A stretch of DNA of 64,000 bases from NCBI GenBank assembly GCA_021014325.1, contig CM037464.1, positions 7,037,127-7,101,126 on the forward strand, given 5' to 3'. Positions within the stretch are counted from its first letter, which is position 1; each line of letters starts with the position of its first letter. This DNA is from Plazaster borealis (lineage: Eukaryota; Echinodermata; Asteroidea; Forcipulatida; Labidiasteridae). This document shows positions 57,901 through 64,000 of this stretch, one piece after another. The notes under the pieces are model-generated. The model had not been told where the DNA came from and did no database searches. It was given only the letters and a program-made list of their open reading frames with translations. Made by a program: the position numbers and the translations under genes.

Positions 57901-60900
57901 AGGGTCACATACGCAAAAACTTGCCCCCGAATCATGTGACATAGCAACTTTCTCTACAGTCTGATGAATTCAAATTTAAGCGGTAAGTTGTGATTATGAG
58001 GCAAGTCACTGTACTGGGCATCATTCAAATCTAACAAACAAATGACTTATTGCGAAAGTGCCAGCGACACACCTTGTAATTGCCATGTTCAGCTTGATGC
58101 CGTTGTTAACATTGCAAATGCATATCTTTGCGATTCTGTCATTGGTGTTGGGAGTGTGGTATGCCAAGTTGTCAAAATATCAAACTTCAAATTCAAATAA
58201 GTGATCATACATAAACTTGGTGCAACTTTTAAATAATTTAATATACCAATGGAAAACAAGATACTTACCATAACAACTCAGATCTACTTCACCACCACAT
58301 GAAAAACCTTCTTGGTAGCTGAAACCCGGGCAGTCAGATAGACGGTTGTTTGACTCGATACAGCCCGGGGATTTGACAGTCGGCGAGCCTGCCATCCCTG
58401 TGAATTCTCCCGTACTTGCTCTAGTTATCATCGCTCCTTTCGAGTAACCTTTTGTTTTTATAATAATTCGGAAAATATAATATTAAAATTCTCCACCTGG
58501 TTTTGTCAAAGTTTATAAGATTCTGTAAGCTCCAAAAGCAACCACGAGATAATTGTCAAACTTATCATAGTCCTTCCTCTGAATATTGTCTGTACTGCAC
58601 AGCTAATGGGGGACTTTTGGGACGCTAGGTGGCAGCAGACTTAGGTAAATCCATTGTTCTCAGTAATGTGCGCATGCTCAGAACTACGTAAACAATGGAA
58701 ATTTACCTGATAAGTCTGCTGCCACCTAGCGTTCCAAAGTCTCCCATTCACCCTAACTCCATTGAGTGGTTGACTGGGATCCCATCACTCTAAAACTTCC
58801 GGATCAGAATTGATCAGGATTCGAGTCCCGTGAGGGGCCTGACTCATTTCTAGGTCAGTATGACCCGGAATGTGTCGAAATGACCCAGAAATAGGTCACA
58901 CAGACGCAGAATCCGAGTTAAAATCCCATTTTCAACCAACTTCCGGGTCAGCCTGAGCCAGAATTGGGTCAGGCCCCCTTGGAGCCTGAATCCGGGAAAT
59001 TCCGACTCGGGAGTTTTTAGAGTGTATATCTCACTCCAACAAAATCCGCCACCATTATGACAGCTCAACTTCGAAGTGTTGGACTGTGATTAAGGTGCAA
59101 TGGTGGGTTGTGGATCGTATATAAGGCATTACCAATCTTATCAAAGTCGAACGGTGCACCATGTCCTAATCTTGCTGTTTAATGTTTACCTCGCCGTAAG
59201 ACTCTATTGGATGTTAGGAAGTTTTAAGGAAGTTAACCATGTTCAGTCGAACAAAACAGAGTACGACATATTTAACAACCTCGAATTCAAAAACGTTGAA
59301 AGTTTGAATTAGTAAGACTTAAAATTGTAGCCTGGGCTCGATTTGACTTTTACCTAGCTGCCTGCATACGGTATCGGAGTCTGTGTGTGTCCAGCCATCG
59401 TAACAAACTGTCCGCCATGCTGTATCGTGCTCAATGAGGAGTTTTCCCTCGATCCCTCGATCACTTCCAACTAGTTTCACATCACCCTCTAACAAAAATC
59501 ACATATGAATAAATATAAACATTAATGTTATCCACCGTCTTTACAAACTTAATCAGCCGTTTTTGAGATATCGTGGACATAGCGACACTGTATTGGTTTG
59601 GGTAAATCTGTCTGTGTAGAACTTTATCATGGTGTGACCATTTTGCTTTTCTACCATCCCTTCCTTCCTTCATTCATTCATTCATTCATTCATTGCTGGT
59701 TCATTCATTAACAATAAATAATATAGAAGCCAGGGCTGAATTGCTGATATTTTGTACGATCAAGTCAAAAAAATAAAAAGCAAGCAAGTTAAAAAAAAAC
59801 AGGCAAAACAGAAAAAAACACTAAATGTGCACAAGGCAGCATTGAAGATAAAAAAATAACAAATTTGCTTTAAAAAAAACAACCAAAAGCTACACAAATC
59901 ACAAAGGAAGACAACAATTAAAAACAACAACTAAAAAGGTATAACATTAAATAAAAAATAATAATAATAAATAGGCAGTAAATCAATTGAAAAGTTTGTT
60001 AAGTAATCAATAAAATATGGAATGGCACTGTTCCTGAATCGATTAGTTTGACAGAAGAACTGCTGGTAGTTAGATGAATGTCTTAGGAACAAATCATGAG
60101 CTGTATGTGTTTGAGAGGGAGCCAATGTTGGCAACGAGAATGACCTGCTTAGGGCTGTTGCAAAATCACCACAACGTCATGTCTTCTCACCTCAAGGGTT
60201 CGGATTTGACATGTTTTAAGTGCTTTGTCATAAGTTACATAGTCAGCACCTAAAATGGTTTTACAAGCTCTTTTTCGTTGATACTTTCAATAAGATTAAT
60301 CTGTTTGCGAGTGGGAGCTTTATTGAATACTACACAATATTCAAGCACAGGTCGGATGTAACCTTTGTAAATTTTAATAAGATTCAATTGAGGCAAGTTG
60401 TAACGCTTTAGACATCGCAACATATACAATTTGTTGTTACACTTTTGATTATTTGAGCTACATGAGAGTCCCATTTAAGATTTGCTTGGATGAAACACCT
60501 AATAGTGAACTTCATGTATTTGCGAGACACCATCTGCAAACAGGATTAATTCTGGCAGTGTAGATTGTTTGCTGAAGGAAACTGTCATTGTTGTACACTT
60601 AGCTCGGTTGATTTGCATGTTGTTGTTACTACAGGTCTATGCCTGTTATAACTTGTTAAACGCAGACTGTAACTGAGATGGTTGAGACTGAGTTCGGCAA
60701 TTTACAAGTGTTAGGTCGTCTACATAGTTCCATTATGGAAGATCTGAGTTATTCATCCCAATATAACAAAAAAGAGGGTGAAAGTAAAAAGCATAGTCTG
60801 GTCCCTTGAAATTGAATGAGAAGAACTGTCATTATCACTGTGAAAGCAGGGACCTCAACGAAGACGGCCACACAAGGTCTATATCGGTACACACAAACGA

Positions 60901-61763
60901 AACAGGGCACTCCTGTGTCCACCATAATTATTTCAATAATGAAATTATTCAGCAGAATGATGCTGAATATATCCACCAATTTAACAGTTAATTTGACCAC
61001 GGAGGTGACCAAAGTATTAGTATTACACTGGTCATAATGAGTGAAAAGGTATTATGACATAACACTAATCCCAAAGTAATGTATCGTATCCTATACTCCA
61101 ATCCCCGCCCCACCTTCTATTATTAATTGTACATGTCGTTCCAATGTTTGCACATTACGAGGATGTAGGCGTACCAATGTTCCCCTATAGGAAATATGTA
61201 TGATAGCTAAAAATAATAACGACACGATGATTTAGCAAAGGGCTGAAGAAAGGACCTGTATAGCCAGTTTAAAGGGAGGGTAAACTCCAAACATTTATGA
61301 CCATAAAAACTTACTTGGAAAAGAGCACTGGAGAGCTGTTGATCTTATGAAACATTATTAGAAAATACACCCTTTGAAGCTTTGTTTCCACTCAAACATT
61401 GATTATGAGAAAGGCTTCATCAGGCTGAAGCCCTTTCAGGCATCAGAAATCACACAATGTGCAATTTTATTTTTTTTTCATTATTTTTTTGCAACTTCGA
61501 TGACCAATAAATTGAATGTTCACACGTTTGTTTTATGCATTATAAAAGTGTTACCGAAAATGATTCGGATCCGATAAAACTTGAAGGTAAAAGTCTAGAC
61601 TATATCTTAAAAGAAAAGTCCAATAATAAAGGATTTATCATTACAAAGGGTGGTTACTCAACAAAATTCGACAGTTTTTAGTTTTACCTGCAGCTAAAGA
61701 CATTGCCATCAATCTAAAGCCAACCACGAGAGCCACAATCCACCAAGCCATGGCATCGGCCAT
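45286..61763 (-). CDS. Gene A: SRCR-WSC-CUB-sushi transmembrane receptor (12 exons, whole gene model)
   Basis: Model: 61763-61688, 59488-59354, 58448-58269, 55563-55443, 54916-54753, 51791-51441, 51163-50852, 50195-49737, 49154-48972, 47867-47817, 46900-46795, 45901-45286. The exons total 2754 bases and give 917 residues plus stop with no frame break. Approximate order: signal peptide 1-25, SRCR 26-130, WSC 131-225, CUB 226-342, Ser/Thr/Pro stalk 343-446, unnamed domain 447-599, sushi 600-660, membrane helix 675-699, cytoplasmic tail 700-917. All ectodomain introns are phase 1 except the one splitting WSC (phase 2); the intron before the tail is also phase 2. These domain families bind glycans, microbial ligands or proteins at cell surfaces. 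A role as an innate-immune or adhesion receptor is inference, and the ligand is unknown. It lies upstream of, and in the same orientation as, paralog Gene B. Confidence 0.85.
46085..46740 (+). repeat. Tandem repeat, unit about 100-120 bp (family T1), interrupted by an M2 fragment
   Basis: Units contain TTGCAGGCTGGCAT, CATTCAAAACCACAGTGG, GATATTGAGTGGTCAGACAG and AGGGTTGACTGTG words. A GGGTCA-rich M2 fragment (46432-46592) splits the array. It lies in the last intron of Gene A. Confidence 0.82.
46795..46900 (-). CDS. Gene A exon 11: transmembrane helix and stop-transfer
   Basis: These 106 bases run from phase 1 to phase 2. They encode CLVVLICLCLTVFVVVCMMV followed by CCSKSPRGKK, a membrane helix with juxtamembrane cysteines (possible palmitoylation) and a basic stop-transfer motif, so the C terminus is cytoplasmic. 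The donor after AG is the weak GTTTGA. The Gene B membrane exon also ends AG before a GTT donor, in the same phase. Confidence 0.8.
47010..47765 (+). repeat. Minisatellite, unit about 20 bp, in Gene A intron 10
   Basis: Copies of TTTAGTATAGTTTGAAGTTGG run from about 47010 to 47037 and 47300 to 47765, split by an inserted inverted-repeat element. Unit length varies with small deletions. Confidence 0.92.
47038..47299. mobile_element. MITE with 45-bp perfect inverted ends inserted in the minisatellite
   Basis: The 262-bp element starts TATACACCAATCCTTCACCG, and its first 45 bp are matched exactly by the reverse complement of its right end. A second, inner inverted segment (GCGGTGGTACTGCGG and partner) follows. 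Minisatellite units abut both ends, so it landed in the array; a TA target is likely. Confidence 0.9.
47817..47867 (-). CDS. Gene A exon 10: juxtamembrane segment and start of the membrane helix
   Basis: This short 51-base exon is phase 1 to phase 1, with a GCAG acceptor and a GTAAGT donor. It encodes AITGVFPFGFSFTQIII, whose end continues into the hydrophobic helix of exon 11. It is supported by exact phase fit on both sides. Gene B has no separate exon here. Confidence 0.72.
48066..48467 (-). CDS. Unassigned ORF, possible type II membrane protein fragment, inside a Gene A intron
   Basis: The 133-codon frame starts MFTSNRKQRSSLILGFSVLI, with a clear membrane segment (LILGFSVLICFILLSYISWL) after a basic N terminus, the layout of Golgi type II enzymes. 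A 100-residue C-terminal part follows with PEVRITPNYTVYSEG and four late cysteines. It is intronless and lies between Gene A exons 9 and 10 on the same strand. It could be a retrocopy fragment, an alternative exon or a chance frame. No family is recognised. Confidence 0.3.
   Translation of the reverse strand: MFTSNRKQRSSLILGFSVLICFILLSYISWLNLYFPDNDLYSHQLYVQLNYLKKRVSQKPKNKTMVGTNLVPEVRITPNYTVYSEGLILPVSECRSIDLEKNYIVYKSSIDICNDDVTVCSLHCLNSIHVDFP
48972..49154 (-). CDS. Gene A exon 9: sushi (CCP) domain
   Basis: These 183 bases, phase 1 to phase 1, end at a GTACGG donor. The four-cysteine sushi pattern is complete: VCLVP, then IYTLNCKSHYRP, then YLCLADGSFDGDLACK. It precedes the membrane segment, as the second sushi of Gene B does. 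Single phase-1 exons are normal for this family. Confidence 0.9.
49308..49555 (-). repeat. SINE-1 copy
   Basis: On the minus strand it has GTGGGTTCAAGTCCCGGTCT (B box) and body words CGGATGAGACGTAAAGCCGT and GCTCGGGTGTTTCTGGCATT. It lies in the intron between Gene A exons 8 and 9. Confidence 0.85.
49737..50195 (-). CDS. Gene A exon 8: unclassified 153-residue extracellular domain
   Basis: These 459 bases, phase 1 to phase 1, form a single-exon cassette with no equivalent in Gene B. Visible features are ECPLSHGATV at the start, FNCTGFIRGFSFFSANLAVP, VSIWSVYDTDKYVL, a long hydrophobic PFLPGNIMGVSFQ strand, and an aromatic WIRWMLND segment. There are only two cysteines, and NCT and NGT are N-glycosylation sequons. 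The alternating hydrophobic pattern suggests a beta-sandwich, possibly of a kind found in invertebrate adhesion proteins. I cannot name the family. Splice phases and frame continuity support it as a real exon. Confidence 0.75.
50852..51163 (-). CDS. Gene A exon 7: Ser/Thr/Pro-rich mucin-like stalk
   Basis: These 312 bases, phase 1 to phase 1, encode 104 residues dominated by serine, threonine and proline (for example PTVPPTTPSPTTPSTAPPT) with no cysteine. This is typical of an O-glycosylated extended spacer. It lies directly after the CUB here, whereas the shorter Gene B linker (exon 7) lies between two sushi domains, so the linker cassette has moved or arisen twice. Confidence 0.8.
51441..51791 (-). 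CDS. Gene A exon 6: CUB-like domain
   Basis: These 351 bases, phase 1 to phase 1, encode about 117 residues. The beta-sandwich pattern of CUB domains is visible: ANGCIYSRGFPGPY near the start, a central FDIYSMDRLEI strand, and GNYGFVVCYE at the end. Only two cysteines (NGC and VVCY) are present where a canonical CUB has four. It occupies the position of the Gene B CUB exon. Confidence 0.85.
51846..52090 (+). repeat. Tandem repeat, unit about 62 bp
   Basis: About four units carry CAATATCGAAATAGCAAAGTA, CATTCACTGTACAAACCT and TGAATGTCCAATGTCC. It starts about 55 bp upstream (minus sense) of the CUB exon of Gene A, close to its acceptor. Confidence 0.85.
52330..52468 (-). repeat. SINE-2 copy abutting a LINE fragment
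   Basis: On the minus strand: ATGGCAAAGGTCGTGGGCTC (B-box region) onward, with GACTCGGGAAAGTACTGAAT and AAT repeats. It meets the reverse transcriptase fragment at about 52468, facing the opposite way. Confidence 0.82.
52468..53485 (+). mobile_element. 5-prime-truncated non-LTR retrotransposon (CR1/L2-like)
   Basis: The translation has GPLLFVCYTT, MYADDTQLYIPM (catalytic box), WMSSNYLVLNDNKMEVLHLS, then, after a frame change near 52800-52850, NSLLTGLPDKDINKLQRIQN and ILKDLHWLPIRQRIDYKIL, then a stop after NGTAPNYI. The 3-prime end TTTTGCGCTATATAAGATTT is followed by ATT repeats. It is broken in at least two places, with the endonuclease absent, and is inserted in the intron between Gene A exons 5 and 6. 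Confidence 0.93.
53985..54350 (+). repeat. Diverged M1-type MITE
   Basis: CATACTTTTGGTAATAATTG at the left and TTACCAAAAGTATACCTTG at the right are inverted. The interior has CAACATATGCATAAAATAAC and AAAACACCCTTGTTG words. The TTAA flanks are not kept. Confidence 0.8.
54753..54916 (-). CDS. Gene A exon 5: C-terminal part of WSC domain
   Basis: These 164 bases enter in phase 2 and leave in phase 1 at a GTAAGA donor. Across the junction the peptide reads SFDFAAISGNRCLCG, then NCASPCGEDATEACGT, and ends TEYYTIWP. This is the standard WSC ending: a CxCG motif, a CxxxC pair, then a late cysteine before a short beta strand. Confidence 0.88.
55085..55432. repeat. M7-like fragment followed by an M2 MITE
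   Basis: 55085-55230 has TATACGTTTGGTAATGACTC and CACTTCGAAGTACTG words of M7. 55240-55432 has GACCCGGAATCTGTGTCG and ends GACCCGGGAGGGTTTTGTAA, an M2 copy with a damaged left end. Together they fill much of the intron splitting the WSC domain of Gene A. Confidence 0.7.
55443..55563 (-). CDS. Gene A exon 4: N-terminal part of WSC domain
   Basis: These 121 bases enter in phase 1 and leave in phase 2 at a GTATGT donor. The peptide contains GCHRGNP and then HCVGLCRFRSF, the first half of a WSC (cell-wall stress component, carbohydrate-binding) domain. The phase-2 exit is matched exactly by exon 5. In Gene B the whole WSC lies on one exon, so this intron was gained here or lost there. Confidence 0.82.
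56480..56990. other. Intronic sequence, no gene seen
   Basis: It contains a poly-C run (56610-56619) and a stretch sharing GTACCCCC...ACACCATGCC words with 17320-17430. No exon signal is seen. Confidence 0.5.
56994..57992. mobile_element. Inverted-repeat element interrupted by a solo LTR
   Basis: The ends are about 75 bp and inverted: AAGTTGCCGCTTAATTAATT at the left and, reversed, AACTTACCGCTTAAATTTGA at the right, both continuing through CAGACTGTAGAGAAAGTTGC to GGGGCAAG. Without the nested LTR the element would be about 240 bp, a typical MITE size. Confidence 0.8.
57156..57909 (+). mobile_element. Solo LTR, 754 bp, with 4-bp target-site duplication
   Basis: The ends are TGTCACGGGTGCGATGCG and CATTCCAAGGGTCACA, with TACG directly repeated on both sides (57152-57155 and 57910-57913). 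AATAAAAC (57842) near the right end is a likely polyadenylation signal for plus orientation. A 55-bp block (TGGGCCGAAGACTGATACTG onward to CACCCAACAG) occurs twice inside, at 57266-57321 and 57762-57819. No internal domain remains. Confidence 0.82.
58269..58448 (-). CDS. Gene A exon 3: C-terminal half of SRCR domain
   Basis: These 180 bases are phase 1 to phase 1 with a GTAAGT donor. Joined to exon 2 they read VCRQLGYSKGA, then GCIESNNRLSDCPG, and end DLSCY. The matching exon in Gene B is also exactly 180 bases. The cysteine spacing departs somewhat from the usual CxGxExxLxxC pattern (CIESNNRLSDC), so this SRCR is divergent. Confidence 0.88.
58612..58748. repeat. Near-perfect palindromic MITE
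   Basis: GGACGCTAGGTGGCAGCAGA at the left and TCTGCTGCCACCTAGCGTTCC at the right, with further pairing of ATCCATTGTT and AACAATGGAA inside, give an element of about 130 bp that could fold into a single hairpin. It lies between the two SRCR half-exons of Gene A. Confidence 0.88.
58786..59024. repeat. GGGTCA-rich MITE (family M2), complete copy
   Basis: CACTCTAAAACTTCCGGATC at the left and GACTCGGGAGTTTTTAGAGTG at the right are inverted. The interior is GGGTCA words. It sits next to the palindromic MITE in the same SRCR intron. Confidence 0.88.
59354..59488 (-). CDS. Gene A exon 2: N-terminal half of SRCR domain
   Basis: These 135 bases, phase 1 to phase 1, follow an AG acceptor and end at a GTAAAA donor. 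The peptide runs EGDVKLVG, then TAWRTVCYDGW, then DTVCRQLG, the classic first half of a scavenger-receptor cysteine-rich domain. The Gene B counterpart is 138 bases with the same VCRQLG ending and the same split point. Confidence 0.9.
59670..59712 (+). repeat. TTCA microsatellite
   Basis: Seven or so CATT/TTCA units in Gene A intron 1, interrupted once by GCTGG. Confidence 0.9.
59950..61010 (-). mobile_element. Decayed non-LTR retrotransposon, reverse transcriptase remnant
   Basis: On the minus strand, WNYVDDLTLVNCRTQ (catalytic YVDD box, near 60735) is followed, through stops and frame changes, by NNNMQINRAKCTTMTVSFSK, then CNNKLYMLRCLKRYNLPQLN and KGYIRPVLEYCVVFN, a typical RT and thumb order, and finally a C-terminal HDLFLRHSSNYQQ region. 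It differs from the two CR1/L2-like fragments. It lies in Gene A intron 1. Confidence 0.85.
61270..61575 (-). repeat. Diverged M1-type MITE
   Basis: AAAACTTACTTGGAAAAGAG, GAGCTGTTGATCTTATGAAAC and GCAACTTCGATGACCAATAA words match M1 in the minus orientation. The ends are degraded. It lies about 110 bp downstream of Gene A exon 1. Confidence 0.75.
61688..61763 (-). CDS. Gene A exon 1: start codon and signal peptide
   Basis: The ATG is at 61763-61761. Its 25 codons give a hydrophobic leader (MADAMAWWIVALVVGFRLMA, then MSLAA) ending in small residues as expected for signal peptidase. The exon ends in phase 1 at a GTAAAA donor. No ATG better placed to make a leader is visible upstream. The first exons of Gene B and of the 12.6 kb gene have the same design and phase. 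Confidence 0.85.
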
Positions 61764-63615
61764 TTTGTAGATCTACCGTCACCTCGGCTTCAGATGTTTT
61801 CTCTCGCCTCTGATGAAATGTTAGGGTCCAACCTGAGTTCTTTTCGTCTTCTGCACCCTATCCTCCGCAATGGAAATGGTCGTGTTGTACTATGGAGGCG
61901 TTGTCAGATACACACGCACCAATTTTCGCGATATTACGATTTGTAAAAAGGACAAGTGAGAGTTAACTATACCTAAAAACCACCAAAGTAAAGGGCGAGT
62001 CCGGCTTTCATTACGCAAATGACTCAGATAATAGTAATGGCATTGTAGTCATAATAAAGAAGTATGGTGGAGCTTCGATGCTCAGTGCTCAGTGAACCCT
62101 GATGTTTCAACTTTGGTTGAACGAGTGTCTCGTCCGTACATGGAGGTAGAAATCAAAATAAGTTTGTAACGTTTCACTGTGAACTTTACACGAAAACATA
62201 TACCTTAGTGGCATGTGTGTAGTGCCTCTATTTCCACACAGCATGGGAGGGTCGATTCCAGTTAGAAGTACACTCTACATCTCCATTATGTTTGGGCGAC
62301 CGACCGCTTCTTGCCATTGTTATGCAAAAGTTCATAAAAACGTAGTCAGAGCGCCAACACAGGGTATTATCGAAACTCTGATGTTGAAGACTCCAGCTCT
62401 GGCCTGGGGCTCCTCTGCTACAATGAACCCGTGCGCCATAAATAGCTCTTGTAGTAAACCAAGCTAGCAAAGTCGCAGTTTCGAAAAAACTCTTTGACCT
62501 TCCACGGAAAACGTAAATACTGATAGCATCAAAACGTGTGAATGCAGTATACATGTATAGACTAACATTGATTTCAGTTTTAAAAGGGGCACTTCTTGGC
62601 ATTTCAAACTCATAATGCCAACTACTCACAGGATCAGGCAAAACCATATTGTTTGTTTATATAAAACCTTTGGTTTGCTATTAACAGTCACGACTTTAAT
62701 TGAAAAAGGCAAACAATTAATTTTAAAGACTTTTATTCAAGATAAAATGTAGATCGTAGATATTGGAATGGAAATTAACAATACAGAATTCATAATAGGT
62801 AGTTAAAATATAGACCCCACACTGTGGCATAATAGGCACAATATCTTACTCCGTGATCTTGAAAATATTCCATACAAAAATTGAAATTTCTCCTATTATT
62901 ATGCTACAAAAATACAAATGCGTACAAAGCTAGATTACTTCTCAAATACTCGTTAGACAGGCGTTAGCCGTGGAGTGAAGTGCATGTTGGTCTATAGTAA
63001 AGTTTGGTCGCTAGCTAGACCAGCACCCAATTACATGGCTAACGCATGCAAACTGCGTATTTGCGAAGTAGTCCATCACTCAAATATGAATATTTCATTT
63101 CTTACAATTTCTAAAAATCGTCTTTACCAAATGCAAATGACATACATAAATATGTATTAGTCCTGAGATTATGATAGCTCACAAACTGAAAATTCGAGAA
63201 GATGGTGCGTGAAGGGCCCTTCAAAATACTGTTGCATTTCAAGTGCAGCAATTCGAAATAAAGACGCATTTATTATAACCTGAACGTTTGCAAAACCGTT
63301 TCTTCTTCTTAACGTGTCCACACACGCTAAATGCTGTGTTTCAGCCAGAACTAAGCACATTGGTTGGCAAAACCGCCGACGAAACATAAACCATTTCTTT
63401 TGGTATGTTTCCTGAAAATTCAACTTAAAATTGAGCCCGATATAGAGTACTTCAATATAGTTGATGAGTAAGGATAAGTTTCCAATGTCAAGATTCAATG
63501 ATAAATATTTAGTAATCCCAGAAAATGTTCTGTTCTTCAAAAAGGCTCTCAAGAACCACTTATTTCCCACATGTAGCTGTCTTCTCAAATGTTCTCGTCT
63601 TATTCATGCGCCTTG
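61764..63615. other. Gene A upstream region
   Basis: It should hold the 5-prime UTR and promoter of Gene A. No clear TATA box or CpG island is seen. Two minus-strand frames, 62228-62647 and 63169-63588 (139 codons each), lack any domain I recognise and have no consistent splice sites. I list them as unexplained rather than coding. Confidence 0.45.
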
Positions 63616-63619
63616 TATT

Positions 63620-63990
63620 ATTTAGTAATTTGGCACTCCAATGAAGATACGGTCATCGTTTGAGGTTTTTTGTAAACGTAATGCTTTAACAAAGATACAA
63701 TAAAAGCCGCCTGTGAAAGTTTCAGTTGCATCAGTGCCTACTTGTTGAGAAAACAGCAACAATGTGTCACTCGTGTCTTCATCAAGAATACCATGAATCC
63801 ACTCCGAGGTGACAGCGGGTACCAACCGCATCCCTGGCCGCGTTGAGGGCAGCATTCAACCGGACACCCCAAACATTTCCAAAAGCCGCCCGCAGGCGAT
63901 CATCTTTGGAGATTCAAGTGTTTCGACATACTTTCTTTGATTTCTAATCAACGGGGACACTTCAGACGAAACAATTTCGCAAGATGCTTA
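63620..63990 (-). repeat. Dispersed repeat of unknown class (family U1), second copy
   Basis: On the minus strand it shares AAGTATGTCGA, TTGAATCTC, GCGGTTGGTACCCGCTGTC and TTTTCTCAACA, in order, with 32620-33000. The minus-strand frame 63622-63855 falls inside it and is not supported as a gene. Confidence 0.68.
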
Positions 63991-64000
63991 CTGCCATTAC

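Overview
The window is eukaryotic, AT-rich and intron-rich, and crowded with SINEs, non-LTR retrotransposon remnants, solo LTRs and short inverted-repeat elements. The mix of SRCR, WSC, CUB and sushi domains on phase-1 exons, plus the repeat style, suggests a marine deuterostome invertebrate, most likely an echinoderm and perhaps a sea star. That assignment is inference from general appearance, not from a database match.

The main content is a head-to-tail array of receptor-like genes, all on the minus strand. Gene A (61763 down to 45286, 12 exons, 2754 coding bases, 917 residues) reads: signal peptide, SRCR, WSC, CUB, Ser/Thr/Pro stalk, a 153-residue extracellular domain I cannot name, sushi (CCP), transmembrane helix, and a proline-rich cytoplasmic tail. 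Gene B (35946 down to 20283, 10 exons, 2256 coding bases, 751 residues) reads: signal peptide, SRCR, WSC, CUB, sushi, Ser/Thr/Pro linker, sushi, transmembrane helix, and an unrelated tail. Both models were assembled by hand from splice signals. Every ectodomain cassette has phase-1 junctions at both ends, the one switch to phase 2 is at the same place (after the membrane exon), and both models stay in frame throughout. A third signal-peptide exon with the same phase (12666 to 12594) marks the start of Gene C, whose other exons I could not find in the window. I infer that A and B are tandem paralogs, type I membrane proteins with the look of pattern-recognition or adhesion receptors.

Layout. 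1-12593: downstream side of Gene C (long intron or beyond), repeats only, with a few unexplained ORFs. 12594-12666: Gene C exon 1. 12667-20282: intergenic, with a 1.3 kb 20-bp minisatellite, SINEs, a LINE 3-prime end and a promoter-like patch near 18.9 kb. 20283-35946: Gene B. 35947-45285: intergenic, with a GC-richer solo LTR (37558-38684, 4-bp target duplication), a degraded LINE and MITEs. 45286-61763: Gene A, whose introns hold a LINE/SINE junction, a MITE inserted in a minisatellite and a solo LTR nested in an older inverted-repeat element. 61764-64000: upstream region, no recognised gene.

All exon boundaries are predictions from splice consensus, reading phase and domain continuity. No transcript evidence was available.
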